Below, one piece after another: positions 26,709 to 35,391 of a stretch of DNA of 64,000 nt. The stretch's first letter is position 1, and every line of letters starts with the position of its first letter. Source of the stretch: Citrobacter gillenii (lineage in GTDB: Bacteria; Pseudomonadota; Gammaproteobacteria; Enterobacterales; Enterobacteriaceae); the NCBI RefSeq assembly GCF_013337685.1, contig NZ_SUQN01000005.1, positions 248,001 through 312,000 of the forward strand. The letters are read 5' to 3'. The position numbers and the translations under genes were made by a program. Below the pieces are notes generated by a model, which worked only from the letters and a program-made list of their open reading frames with translations, made no database searches and was not told where the DNA came from.

Positions 26709-28295
26709 ATGATTAACGGCAAGCTGACACGGTTGACGTGCGCACTGACTCTGGCATTTTCGACCTCCCTTTTCGCAGCACAACCGGCGGTGGAAGGGCA
26801 AACATTGAAACTGGCAATTGGACCCGAACCCACGGAGGGATTCGACCCGATGCTAGGCTGGAGTCACGGCAGCTATCTGCTCCTGCATGCACCTTTGTTA
26901 AAACAAAATGCCGATATGAGCTGGGGAAGCCTGCTGACGGAGAAGGTGGAGACCAGCGCTGATGGGAAAACCTGGACATTAACCTTAAAACCCGATCTTA
27001 AATTCTCTGATGGCTCCCCGCTCACGGCGGAAGATGTGGTATTTACCTTCAACAAAGCCGCGAAAAGCGGTGGGAAAATCGACATGGGGAATTTCACCCA
27101 TGCCCGCCTGAAAGATAATCGCACGGTAGAAATGACGCTACGCAGTCCGCAGAGTACGTTTGTGAACGTGCTGGGCTCGTTAGGCATTGTTCCGGCAAAA
27201 CAATACGATGAAAAAACCTTTGCCAGAAATCCAATTGGCGCAGGCCCTTATCGGCTGGTGAGTTTTCAGCCGGGCCAACAGCTGATCGTCGAAGCGAACC
27301 CTTGGTACGCGGGTAAGAAAAATGATTTTAACCGGCTGGTGTTTGTCTTCCTGGACGAAGATAACGCTTACGCGGCCGCACGCAGTGGTCAACTGGGGCT
27401 GGTGCGTATTGCGCCATCAATGGCCGTTGCACCTCAGCAAGATAATTTGAAGCTGTGGGTTCGCAACAGCGTAGAGAACCGGGGGATCGTTTTCCCGATG
27501 GTCCCTGCGGGTAAAAAAGATGCTAACGGTTATCCGGTCGGTAACGATATAACGGCCGACGTCGCGATCAGACGGGCTATTAACTACGCCATCGATCGTA
27601 AGCAACTGGCTGAACAGGTTATGGAAGGCCACGCTATCCCGGCGTACAGCGCGGTGCAGGGACTGCCGTGGCAGGGACCATCGGTTGCGTTTAAAGATGG
27701 CGACAGTGACAAAGCGCGCGCGCTTCTGGAACAGGCTGGCTGGAAAGTTGGCCCGGATGGTGTACGTGTAAAAGACGGCAAAGCAGCTCGTCTGACCTTA
27801 TGGTATGCGAGCGGCGACAGTACGCGTCGTGATTTAGCCGAAGCGGTGCGTGCCATGCTCGAACCTGTTGGCATTGCGGTGTCGCTGCAATCCGGAAGCT
27901 GGGAAACCGTTGAGCGCCACATGCATTCGAATCCCACGCTGTTTGGTTGGGGGAGTTTAGATCCGATGGAGCTTTTCCATCACTACAGCGGGCAGGCCGC
28001 GGGCGTTGAGTATTACAACCCCGGTTATTACAGCAATCCTGCGGTTGAACAGCATCTCAAACAGGCCATTGATGCGCCGGACTGGCAAAAAGCAGTGCCT
28101 TTCTGGCAGCAGGTGGAGTGGGATGGCAAGCAGGGTGCAGGCGTTCAGGGTGACGCTGCGTGGGCATGGTTGCTGAATATCCAGCATACTTATCTGGCTA
28201 ATCCGTGCATTGACCTGGGCAAAGGGGCGCCGGAAATTCACGGCAGCTGGTCCGTGCTCAACAATCTTGATGAATGGACCTGGACCTGCCGTTGA
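26709..28295 (+). CDS. Nickel/peptide ABC transporter substrate-binding protein (NikA/OppA family)
   Basis: A 528-residue periplasmic binding protein with a signal peptide (LTCALTLAFSTSLFAA). The fold landmarks are GPEPTEGFDPMLGWSHGSYL, the SBP_bac_5 motif TWTLTLKPDLKFSDGSPLTAEDVVF and IGAGPYRLVSF. The NikR operator upstream points to nickel, perhaps as a chelate; the sequence is well separated from E. coli NikA, so peptide transport is the alternative. The ATG at 26709 is taken as start because the signal peptide begins there; the open frame extends to 26619. It is the first of five tightly overlapping genes. Confidence 0.88.
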   Translation: MINGKLTRLTCALTLAFSTSLFAAQPAVEGQTLKLAIGPEPTEGFDPMLGWSHGSYLLLHAPLLKQNADMSWGSLLTEKVETSADGKTWTLTLKPDLKFSDGSPLTAEDVVFTFNKAAKSGGKIDMGNFTHARLKDNRTVEMTLRSPQSTFVNVLGSLGIVPAKQYDEKTFARNPIGAGPYRLVSFQPGQQLIVEANPWYAGKKNDFNRLVFVFLDEDNAYAAARSGQLGLVRIAPSMAVAPQQDNLKLWVRNSVENRGIVFPMVPAGKKDANGYPVGNDITADVAIRRAINYAIDRKQLAEQVMEGHAIPAYSAVQGLPWQGPSVAFKDGDSDKARALLEQAGWKVGPDGVRVKDGKAARLTLWYASGDSTRRDLAEAVRAMLEPVGIAVSLQSGSWETVERHMHSNPTLFGWGSLDPMELFHHYSGQAAGVEYYNPGYYSNPAVEQHLKQAIDAPDWQKAVPFWQQVEWDGKQGAGVQGDAAWAWLLNIQHTYLANPCIDLGKGAPEIHGSWSVLNNLDEWTWTCR

Positions 28296-29269
28296 TGAAG
28301 TCTGTTGTGGGTCATTTTCTGCGGCTGATCGTATTGTTGGTGCTGGTCGCTGCTGGCACCTTCATCTTGCTCAGCTTCTCGCCGGTCGATCCGATTCGTG
28401 CCTATATTGGTAACGATCTCCTGCATGTTCCGCCAGAACAGTATGCGCGTATCGCCGCACGCTGGGGGCTGGATCAGCCGCTGTGGGAGCGTTTCGGGCA
28501 CTGGTTTGCACGCGTCTTACAGGGTGATCTCGGGTATTCGATGCTGTTTAATGCACCGGTCGCCAGCGTGATCAAAGAGCGTTTTGCGACCTCATTTGCT
28601 CTGCTCTGTGGCGCATGGTTGATGTCGGGGTTACTGGGTACGGCAATGGGGTTCGTTGCCGGGCGCTTCCTGAACCGTTGGCCGGATAAAATGATCTGCC
28701 GCCTCAGCTATCTGCTTTCATCGTTGCCAACCTTCTGGATAGGAATGCTGCTTCTGGCCGTGTTTGCGGTACGCTGGCCGGTGCTCCCGGTCTGCTGCGC
28801 GTGGGAGCCTGGCAACAGTGGTGATATGGCTGGCTTCACTGAGCGTCTGCGTCATCTGATTCTTCCGGTATGCGCCCTCAGTTTATTGGGGTTAGGGCAA
28901 ATTACGCTGCACACCCGAGAAAGTATCGCCAGCGTGATGAAAAGCGACTTCGTCCGCTTTGCTCGCTCGCAGGGAGACAAGGGATGGTCGCTGCTGCGTC
29001 ACCAGGTCCTGCGTCATGCGATAACGCCTGCGCTGTGCCTGCAATTTGCTTCGCTTGGCGAACTTTTTGGCGGCGCATTGCTGGCAGAAAAAGTCTTTGC
29101 GTATCCCGGACTGGGGCAGGCGACCATTGATGCCGGATTACGCGGCGATGTGCCGCTGCTGATGGGGATTGTCTTGTTCAGCACCGTGCTGGTGTTCATC
29201 GGCAACTCGCTCTCTTCCTGGTTAGTCCATGTGCTAAATCGCGCGGTGGAGCGTCCAGATGCTCTATAA
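28295..29269 (+). CDS. ABC transporter permease (NikB/DppB family)
   Basis: A 324-residue inner-membrane permease. An N-terminal helix (FLRLIVLLVLVAAGTFILLSF) precedes the large periplasmic loop, then the BPD_transp_1 helices and the cytoplasmic coupling motif (SVMKSDFVRFARSQGDKGWSLLRHQVLRHA). The start is the ATG that overlaps the upstream stop (TGATG), implying translational coupling; an ATG 21 bases earlier is less likely. It pairs with the next gene to form the membrane channel. Confidence 0.9.
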   Translation: MKSVVGHFLRLIVLLVLVAAGTFILLSFSPVDPIRAYIGNDLLHVPPEQYARIAARWGLDQPLWERFGHWFARVLQGDLGYSMLFNAPVASVIKERFATSFALLCGAWLMSGLLGTAMGFVAGRFLNRWPDKMICRLSYLLSSLPTFWIGMLLLAVFAVRWPVLPVCCAWEPGNSGDMAGFTERLRHLILPVCALSLLGLGQITLHTRESIASVMKSDFVRFARSQGDKGWSLLRHQVLRHAITPALCLQFASLGELFGGALLAEKVFAYPGLGQATIDAGLRGDVPLLMGIVLFSTVLVFIGNSLSSWLVHVLNRAVERPDAL

Positions 29270-30071
29270 CCCAACCCCAACGTTGATTCGCCTTCTACTG
29301 TCTGCGGGCGGTTTACTCTTCATCGCCATTTATGGCAACGCTACGCTGGATAACGCACTGAGCGTTAATCTGCTGGCCCGCCATCTGCCACCGGATGCGC
29401 TGCACTGGTTTGGCACCGATAATCTCGGGCGTGATTTATGGGTGCGCTGCTTTCAGGGGGCGTTAACCAGCCTGCAAATTGGTATCGGCGCGGCGGTGTG
29501 TAGCGGGGTAATTGCTTTATTGATGGCGGCGGTTTCGCGTTTGCATCCGCGCATGGATGTTCTGATGCGCTTAGTCACCGACGCGATGTTGTCGATGCCG
29601 CATCTGCTGCTGCTGATTTTGATCTGCTTTACTCTCGGCGGTGGTAAAAGTGGGGTGGTGTTGGCGGTTGCGCTGACCCATTGGCCGCGTCTGGCCTTGA
29701 TCCTGCGCGCGGAGGCGGAACGCGTCGCACACAGTGACTACCTGATGCTGACCCGACGGCTGGGACACGGGCATTTTTACTGCTGGCGTCATCACTACTT
29801 ACCTGCGCTATTGCCACAATGGTTGACCGGGACGTTGTTGATGTTTCCGCACGCGGTGTTACATAGCGCGGCGTTAAGTTTTCTTGGTTTCGGGCTGGCG
29901 CCGCATGAGCCGTCGCTGGGTCTGTTGCTGGCGGATGCGCTGCGATTTATCAGCCACGGCAACTGGTGGCTGGTGCTGTTTCCGGGGTTAATGCTGTTCA
30001 GCCTGGTGATGTTATTTGATCAGTTTGCCCGGGCGGTACATCGTTTGTGGTTGAGAGGTGACGCATGTTGA
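29259..30071 (+). CDS. ABC transporter permease (NikC/DppC family)
   Basis: A 270-residue second permease. The DppC-type landmarks are HWFGTDNLGRDLWVRCFQGA after the first helix, LSMPHLLLLILICFTLGGGK, and the coupling loop AHSDYLMLTRRLGHGHFYCWRHH. It overlaps the previous gene by 11 bases and the next by seven. It is normal in length for NikC (277 in E. coli). Confidence 0.9.
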   Translation: MLYNPTPTLIRLLLSAGGLLFIAIYGNATLDNALSVNLLARHLPPDALHWFGTDNLGRDLWVRCFQGALTSLQIGIGAAVCSGVIALLMAAVSRLHPRMDVLMRLVTDAMLSMPHLLLLILICFTLGGGKSGVVLAVALTHWPRLALILRAEAERVAHSDYLMLTRRLGHGHFYCWRHHYLPALLPQWLTGTLLMFPHAVLHSAALSFLGFGLAPHEPSLGLLLADALRFISHGNWWLVLFPGLMLFSLVMLFDQFARAVHRLWLRGDAC

Positions 30072-30859
30072 GTTTACAGCAGGTCTCGCTGGACGTGGCG
30101 CGCTATCGTTGGTACGGCGCGAGAAAGTGGTCATCGCTACTCCAGGATATTTCTTTTGATATTTCCCCCGGTCAAATGGTGGCATTAGTCGGCGGCAGCG
30201 GGGAAGGTAAGAGTCTGCTGTTGCAGTGTCTGCTCGATCTGTTACCAGACAATCTGCGCGTTCAGGGCGCGATAACCCTCGATGGAAAAACGCTGGATCG
30301 TAATGACATCCGTGCATGTCGCGGCAATACCTTTAGTTATGTACCGCAAGGGGTTCAGGCGCTTAATCCACTGCTGACCATTGAAAAGCATTTGAAAAGA
30401 GCGAGTCAACTCTCCGGTCATCCCTGGGACGCGGGGAAGGTAACGCAACTTCTTGAACGGAGCCAACTGGACAACAGCGTATTAGGTGCTTTCCCGCGCC
30501 AACTGTCCGGTGGGATGGCAAAACGTGTTCTGGCGTGCCATGCGTCACTCAGTCAGGCGCGCTATATCCTTGCTGACGAAATTACCGCCTGGCTGGATGC
30601 GCCTTTGGCGAATCAACTGCTGGGGCATTTACGAGGCCTTTGCGAGCAGGGCTGTGGTGTGCTGTGGGTAACCCACGATCTCACGCTGGCTGCACGCCAT
30701 GCGGACCGGATTGTTGCCCTGCATCAGGGACGGGTATCGGATAACGTGAGTCGGGAACAGCTGCTGCGTGGCGATATCAGCGAATATTTGCAGCGGCAAT
30801 GGCGGGCGTTACCTGAGAGAAACCAACTATTTGGAGAGCTGAATGCTGTGCTGTCGTGA
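30065..30859 (+). CDS. ABC transporter ATPase (NikD/DppD family)
   Basis: A 264-residue cytoplasmic ATPase. Walker A is GGSGEGKSLL, the Q loop YVPQGVQALNPL, the signature QLSGGMAKRVLACHAS, Walker B ILADEITAWLD and the switch His is in WVTHDL. These are complete, so it should hydrolyse ATP. Its length and the YVPQ...LNP segment match the nickel/peptide subfamily (NikD 254 residues). It overlaps both neighbours. Confidence 0.9.
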   Translation: MLSLQQVSLDVARYRWYGARKWSSLLQDISFDISPGQMVALVGGSGEGKSLLLQCLLDLLPDNLRVQGAITLDGKTLDRNDIRACRGNTFSYVPQGVQALNPLLTIEKHLKRASQLSGHPWDAGKVTQLLERSQLDNSVLGAFPRQLSGGMAKRVLACHASLSQARYILADEITAWLDAPLANQLLGHLRGLCEQGCGVLWVTHDLTLAARHADRIVALHQGRVSDNVSREQLLRGDISEYLQRQWRALPERNQLFGELNAVLS

Positions 30860-31433
30860 TGTTGTTATACGCCAGGGCGGTAAGGTGCTGTGGCAAAACC
30901 TGACGTTCTCGCTGGCTGTCGGGGAGCGCATGGGGATTTGCGCTCCTAGCGGGACCGGGAAAACCACGTTGGGACGCGTGCTGGCTGGCTGGCAAAAACC
31001 AACCTCCGGTGAGATTTTAGTCGATGATAAACCGTTACCGGTCGGGCAATATTGCCCGGTACAACTGGTGCCGCAACATCCTGAATTGACGTTCAACCCC
31101 TGGCGAAGTACCGGTGATGCGGTGCGGGATGCCTGGCTGCCGGATGCCTCAACGCTCGCCCGCTTACATATCAATCCCGAGTGGTTAACCCGCCGACCCG
31201 GGCAGCTTTCTGGTGGTGAACTGGCGCGTATTGCGCTACTGCGCGCTCTTGATCCGCGCACGCGTTTTCTCATTGCCGATGAAATTACCGCCCAGCTTGA
31301 CCCTTCTATTCAACGAGACATATGGGCGCTGCTTCTTGAAGAATGCCAGCGTCGTCCGTTAGGAATGCTCATCATCAGCCATCAGCAGGCATTGCTTGAT
31401 CAGCTTTGTTCGCGAAGGTTGCCCTGGCCGTAG
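30843..31433 (+). CDS. ABC transporter ATPase (NikE/DppF family), short
   Basis: A 196-residue ATPase with Walker A APSGTGKTTLGRVLAG, Q loop QLVPQHPELTFNP, signature QLSGGELARIALLRAL, Walker B FLIADEITAQLD and switch His in IISHQQ. All nucleotide-binding motifs are present, but it is about 70 residues shorter than NikE of E. coli (268) because it stops soon after the switch and lacks the C-terminal extension of this subfamily. It overlaps the previous gene by 17 bases and ends the operon. Confidence 0.88.
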   Translation: MLCCRDVVIRQGGKVLWQNLTFSLAVGERMGICAPSGTGKTTLGRVLAGWQKPTSGEILVDDKPLPVGQYCPVQLVPQHPELTFNPWRSTGDAVRDAWLPDASTLARLHINPEWLTRRPGQLSGGELARIALLRALDPRTRFLIADEITAQLDPSIQRDIWALLLEECQRRPLGMLIISHQQALLDQLCSRRLPWP

Positions 31434-31505
31434 TCGTCCTTTCTCCGTGTGGCCGATTTATCGCTGTGGATGAATTTTGCATATCCGCGTTGATTAAATT
31501 GTTAC

Positions 31506-31518
31506 GTTATATTATAAC
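31506..31518 (+). promoter_or_regulatory. Zur-type operator of zinT
   Basis: GTTATATTATAAC is a perfect 13-bp match to the core of the enterobacterial Zur box (GTTATANTATAAC). It lies 33 bases before the zinT start codon, where zinc-bound Zur would block transcription. Confidence 0.85.
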
Positions 31519-31550
31519 AATTCACTCGCAACCATATTGAGGGTGAAATT

Positions 31551-32201
31551 TTGGCTATTCGTTTGGAAAGACTGGCGGTTGTTTTGGGGATGCTGTTAGC
31601 CAGTAGTCAGGTCCTGGCACATGGGCACCATTCCCATGGCGCGCCGATGACAGAAATAGAGCAAAAAGCGTCAGAGGGCGTTTTTGATAATAGCCATGTG
31701 AAGAACAGGGCTCTGAGCGACTGGGATGGCGTGTGGCAGTCCGTTTACCCTTATCTGCAGAGCGGTGAACTGGATCCGGTATTCAAGCAGAAGGCCGAAA
31801 AGGATAAAAGTAAAACGGCGGAGGAGTATAAAACCTATTACCGCACAGGCTATGCCACTAGCGTGGACACTATCGGTATCGAGAACGGTGTGATGGAATT
31901 TCATACGGGTAATAAGGTCGCGTCGTGTAAATATGATTACGCCGGATACAAAATATTGACCTATACGTCAGGCAAGAAAGGTGTGCGGTATCTGTTTGAG
32001 TGCAAAGAGGCAAATAGTCAGGCGCCGAAATACGTTCAATTTAGCGATCATATTATCGCGCCACGCAAATCGAGCCACTATCACATCTTTATGGGAAATA
32101 CCTCACAGGCAGCGCTGCTTGAAGAGATGGACAACTGGCCAACCTATTATCCGTATCAGCTCAAAGCAGAAGCGGTTATTGACGAGATGCTGCATCATTA
32201 A
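31551..32201 (+). CDS. zinT: ZinT, periplasmic zinc/cadmium-binding protein
   Basis: ZinT (YodA) captures zinc in the periplasm and works with ZnuA of the ZnuABC importer. The 216 residues match E. coli ZinT: a signal peptide ([20 protein letters not shown] ending at VLA), the metal-binding stretch HGHHSHG, then [36 protein letters not shown] and [17 protein letters not shown], which holds the His ligands of the lipocalin-like site. The family start corresponds to a TTG codon here, preceded by GAGGGTG; no nearby ATG fits. It follows the nickel-type operon on the same strand but has its own Zur box. Confidence 0.96.
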   Translation: MAIRLERLAVVLGMLLASSQVLAHGHHSHGAPMTEIEQKASEGVFDNSHVKNRALSDWDGVWQSVYPYLQSGELDPVFKQKAEKDKSKTAEEYKTYYRTGYATSVDTIGIENGVMEFHTGNKVASCKYDYAGYKILTYTSGKKGVRYLFECKEANSQAPKYVQFSDHIIAPRKSSHYHIFMGNTSQAALLEEMDNWPTYYPYQLKAEAVIDEMLHH

Positions 32202-32258
32202 TTCCCATCCGGCTGTATTTAAACCCGCCGATAACGGCGGGTTGATAAATTGCGGATA

Positions 32259-32885
32259 TTATTTTCCGGAAGCCAGCGTGCTGTAACTGGTCATCAGGTT
32301 GCGATAGTCAGGAATATGGTTGGAAAACAGCGTGCCCAGTCCTTCAACGTCATTACGCCAGTCGCGGTGTAATTCACAGGCCAGACCGAACCAGGTCATC
32401 AACTGCACGCCGGCAGAAGACATACGGTTCCAGGCAGAGTCGCGGGTCAGCGGGTTAAAGGTGCCGGACGCATCGGTAACCACGAACACGTCGAACCCTG
32501 CCTCAATGGCCGATAGTGCAGGGAAGGCAACGCACACTTCGGTGACGACACCGGCGATGATCAGCTGTTTTTTACCCGTCGCTTTAATCGCGTTGACAAA
32601 ATCGTCGTTGTCCCAGGCGTTAATCTGCCCCGGGCGGGCAATGTAAGGGGCGTCAGGAAACAGTGCTTTCAGCTCAGGTACCAGCGGGCCATTAGGGCCG
32701 GTTTCAAAGCTGGTGGTCAGAATGGTGGGTAATTTGAAGTACTTCGCCAGATCGGCCAGCGCCAGCACGTTGTTTTTAAACTTGTCGGGATCAATATCAC
32801 GGACCAGCGACAGTAAACCTGCCTGGTGATCGACCAACAGTACGGCAGCCTGATCCTTATCCACACGTTTATAGGTAATCGTCAT
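32259..32885 (-). CDS. ycaC: YcaC, isochorismatase-like hydrolase
   Basis: A 208-residue cysteine hydrolase like E. coli YcaC, which crystallised as an octamer and has no proven substrate. The catalytic triad residues are in LLVDHQAGLL (Asp), the Lys near ATGKKQLIIAG and the nucleophile in VVTEVCVAFPALSAIE. The ATG at 32885 has GGAG in front; 30 more upstream codons are open but unsupported. In E. coli ycaC lies elsewhere (near the dmsABC region), so its position here differs. Confidence 0.93.
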   Translation of the reverse strand: MTITYKRVDKDQAAVLLVDHQAGLLSLVRDIDPDKFKNNVLALADLAKYFKLPTILTTSFETGPNGPLVPELKALFPDAPYIARPGQINAWDNDDFVNAIKATGKKQLIIAGVVTEVCVAFPALSAIEAGFDVFVVTDASGTFNPLTRDSAWNRMSSAGVQLMTWFGLACELHRDWRNDVEGLGTLFSNHIPDYRNLMTSYSTLASGK

Positions 32886-33121
32886 TTTTTCTTTCTCCAG
32901 GTGATGAGAGGGGGCCTCGACGGCGAAATCTATTGATAAACAGTAGTGGCTATCCGGGGTATTGGGTAGTCGCAAAAATGAGTTTCATCGTTGCAAATCT
33001 GGAACGAAAAATATTCTGCAACAGAGTGCGCTATTCATAAGCTTCTCTTTCCATCAGGTGATGCATTCGTTAGCATATTGTCTCGCAGCAAATGCATGTG
33101 TTTTATCAGGAAGAGGTTAAC

Positions 33122-33760
33122 GTGTTCGCAGAGTATGGAGTTCTGAATTACTGGACGTATTTGGTGGGGGCTATTTTTATTGTACTGGTACCGGGGCCCA
33201 ATACGATATTCGTGCTGAAGAACAGCGTAGGGCGAGGGGTGAAGGGCGGTTACCTTGCAGCCTGCGGGGTGTTCATCGGTGATGCCGTGCTGATGTTTTT
33301 GGCCTACGCAGGTGTTGCGGCACTGATCAAAACAACGCCCGTTTTGTTTAATATCGTGCGTTATCTGGGGGCTTTTTATCTGTTATATCTCGGCGCGAAG
33401 ATTCTGTATGCCACGTTAAAGTCGAAGGCGACGGAAACTGCGGCCGAAGAAACGCCCTTTGGTGCTATTTTCAAACGTGCATTAATTTTGAGTCTGACTA
33501 ATCCAAAAGCCATTCTGTTTTATGTGTCGTTTTTCGTTCAATTTATTGACGTCAATGCACCACATTCAGGGTTGTCGTTCTTTATTTTGGCCATTACGCT
33601 TGAAATCGTGAGCTTCTTCTATCTGAGTTTCCTTATTTTCTCAGGCGCTTTTGTCACGCAGTATATTCGCACCAAGAAGAAACTGGCGAAGGTGGGCAAT
33701 TCCCTTATCGGTTTAATTTTTGTGGGATTTGCCGCCCGTCTGGCGACGCTTCAGTCTTAA
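33122..33760 (+). CDS. leuE: LeuE, leucine/amino-acid exporter
   Basis: A 212-residue LysE/RhtB-family inner-membrane exporter with six hydrophobic helices. It matches E. coli LeuE (YeaS), which exports leucine and some other amino acids. The family motif is [42 protein letters not shown] and the C-terminal [13 protein letters not shown] follow. The start is the GTG at 33122 (family start [11 protein letters not shown]) with GGAAGAGG upstream; the frame is open to 33092. A terminator follows at 33768-33799. Confidence 0.95.
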   Translation: MFAEYGVLNYWTYLVGAIFIVLVPGPNTIFVLKNSVGRGVKGGYLAACGVFIGDAVLMFLAYAGVAALIKTTPVLFNIVRYLGAFYLLYLGAKILYATLKSKATETAAEETPFGAIFKRALILSLTNPKAILFYVSFFVQFIDVNAPHSGLSFFILAITLEIVSFFYLSFLIFSGAFVTQYIRTKKKLAKVGNSLIGLIFVGFAARLATLQS

Positions 33761-33767
33761 CGCCATT

Positions 33768-33799
33768 AGCCCGCTCCAGGCGGCGGGCTTTGCGTTTTT
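33768..33799 (+). terminator. Rho-independent terminator of leuE
   Basis: AGCCCGC and GCGGGCT form a seven-base-pair stem with an eight-base loop, followed by a T-rich tract ending in five T. Confidence 0.75.
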
Positions 33800-33841
33800 C
33801 CCCATTCTTATCATTGCCCATCAGTAAGAATACTAACCAAT

Positions 33842-33864
33842 AAATGGTATTTTAAATGTATATT
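33842..33864 (+). promoter_or_regulatory. NsrR-like operator upstream of yeaR-yoaG
   Basis: Two half sites AAATGGTATTT and AAATGTATATT are separated by one base, the 11-1-11 layout of NsrR boxes (half site AAGATGYATTT). E. coli yeaR-yoaG is repressed by the nitric-oxide sensor NsrR and induced by nitrate through NarL. It lies 72 bases before yeaR. Confidence 0.6.
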
Positions 33865-33935
33865 TTGAGGCGTACCCTGTTCACAGCAGCGATTCAATAA
33901 GGCTCGCTGGTTGTCGACTGGAAAAGGGAAGAAAG

Positions 33936-34298
33936 ATGCTTCAAATTCCACAGAATCACATTCATACACGCTCAACGCCGTTCTGGAACAAAGACACTGC
34001 GCCTGCCGGAATTTTCGAACGCCACCTTGATAAAGGTACCCGTGCGGGGGTTTATCCTCGACTGTCGGTTATGCAGGGGGCGGTCAAATATCTCGGATTC
34101 GCAGATGAGCACAGCCCGGAACCCGTAGAGGTGATGATTATTGAAGCCGGTCAGTTTGGCGTTTTTCCACCGGAAAAATGGCACAACATTGAAGTGATGA
34201 CCGACGACACCTACTTTAATATCGATTTTTTCGTTGCGCCTGAGGTTCTGATGGAGAGTGCTAATCAACGAAAAGTCGTGCGTACCGGCAAGGAGTGA
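33936..34298 (+). CDS. yeaR: YeaR, nitrate/nitric-oxide-inducible cupin-like protein
   Basis: The 120-residue protein matches E. coli YeaR, related to the C-terminal part of TehB (DUF1971). Landmarks are RSTPFWNKDTAPAGIFERHL and the cupin-like strands VMIIEAGQFGVFPPEKWHNI with possible metal ligands His and Glu. Its biochemical role is unknown; it is induced by nitrate and NO in E. coli. The next gene, yoaG, starts three bases after its stop. Confidence 0.94.
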   Translation: MLQIPQNHIHTRSTPFWNKDTAPAGIFERHLDKGTRAGVYPRLSVMQGAVKYLGFADEHSPEPVEVMIIEAGQFGVFPPEKWHNIEVMTDDTYFNIDFFVAPEVLMESANQRKVVRTGKE

Positions 34299-34301
34299 GT
34301 C

Positions 34302-34484
34302 ATGAGTAAAGCAACCTATACCGTCACCGTAACCAATAACAGCAATGGCGTTTCTGTTGATTATGAAACGGAAGCGCCAATGACGCTGTTGGTACCCGAC
34401 GTGGCAGCCGAAGTGGTCAAAGATCTGGTGAATACCGTACGTTCGTACGATACAGAAAATGAGCACGATGTTTGCGGCTGGTAA
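34302..34484 (+). CDS. yoaG: YoaG, small protein of the nitrate/NO-inducible operon
   Basis: A 60-residue protein with the pattern KATYTVTVTNNSNGVSVDYE and LVPDVAAEVVKDLVNTVRSY, matching E. coli YoaG, a small homodimeric alpha-beta protein of unknown function. Second gene of the yeaR-yoaG operon, ended by the terminator at 34521. Confidence 0.93.
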   Translation: MSKATYTVTVTNNSNGVSVDYETEAPMTLLVPDVAAEVVKDLVNTVRSYDTENEHDVCGW

Positions 34485-34520
34485 CGCCATAAACGCCGTT
34501 ACTCTATGATTTATATAAAA

Positions 34521-34545
34521 AACCGCAGCATGCTGCGGTTTTTTT
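34521..34545 (+). terminator. Rho-independent terminator of yeaR-yoaG
   Basis: A perfect 20-base palindrome (AACCGCAGCA and its complement) is followed by T residues. Confidence 0.85.
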
Positions 34546-34692
34546 ATTGACTGACATCCTGTGACTGGTTACTTAAACAGTCCGAAAAAAGAATTCTTAA
34601 GAAAACCTTAAGAACATCGCATTCATTGCTAATAGGCAACCATTCACAGGGGTTATGATCGGTACACAGTAACACTACAGAACATCTTGCTT

Positions 34693-35337
34693 ATGAAATT
34701 GAACACCCAGCTTACATTACCCACACTCATTCTTGGATTGGTCATCGTCGCGATCCCGTTCACCGCAAACTGGAATCTTCCTCTGTTAAACGGCACCGTT
34801 GTCAGATGGATTGAAAATGGGCAGGCGCTGTGGCTACTGTTTGGCGCGATATTTACTCTCGTCTATATTCGGCCTTTATCTCGTCCTGAAGGTGAGAAGC
34901 AATTTTGGCTGTGGGCGGCAGTGTGGTGGCTGGTTTTACTGGGCAGAAGCACCAGTTGGGGACGTGATTATTTCCCTGAGCACCCTAAACTTCTGTTCAG
35001 AACCATTTCAGTCGTGTTAATTGCCATGATTATTCTGCCAGTGTTATTGTCGAAGCGCTTACGGCAGGATATTGCACGTCGTGTACGTAATGAACCGCTG
35101 CCGATTTGGCTGCTGGCAATCACCACCTGTGCATTTTTAATATCTGACACCGTAGAACATCATCGCCTGCTGTCGCCACTGTTTCTGCATAATGCCCATT
35201 ACGGCGATCTTATTGAAGAGCTGTATGAACTGCCGTTTATGGTGGGATTATTTCTGATGAACCTTGGTTTTATGCGGCGAGATAAGAAGGAAGAATACGC
35301 ATCTGTTCGTGTAGGCAAGCAACTGCTGGCTAAGTGA
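34693..35337 (+). CDS. Hypothetical multi-pass inner-membrane protein
   Basis: About 214 residues with five to six hydrophobic helices (LTLPTLILGLVIVAIPFTA, LWLLFGAIFTLVYI, FWLWAAVWWLVLLG, TISVVLIAMIILPVLL, IWLLAITTCAFLISDTVEHH and ELPFMVGLFLMNLGFM). The charged motif SDTVEHHRLLSP with LIEELYELPFM resembles membrane metal-binding or diheme-like proteins, but I recognise no family. I take the ATG at 34693; a TTG six bases upstream is possible. It stands alone between terminators, downstream of the NO-responsive operon. Confidence 0.75.
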   Translation: MKLNTQLTLPTLILGLVIVAIPFTANWNLPLLNGTVVRWIENGQALWLLFGAIFTLVYIRPLSRPEGEKQFWLWAAVWWLVLLGRSTSWGRDYFPEHPKLLFRTISVVLIAMIILPVLLSKRLRQDIARRVRNEPLPIWLLAITTCAFLISDTVEHHRLLSPLFLHNAHYGDLIEELYELPFMVGLFLMNLGFMRRDKKEEYASVRVGKQLLAK

Positions 35338-35346
35338 TCGAAATAA

Positions 35347-35378
35347 CAGCCTGAGCCTTGAACAAAAGACTCAGGCTG
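35347..35378. terminator. Bidirectional hairpin between convergent genes
   Basis: CAGCCTGAG and CTCAGGCTG form a perfect nine-base-pair stem between the membrane protein gene and the convergent formate dehydrogenase gene. Confidence 0.7.
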
Positions 35379-35391
35379 TGTGTACTGTTAT

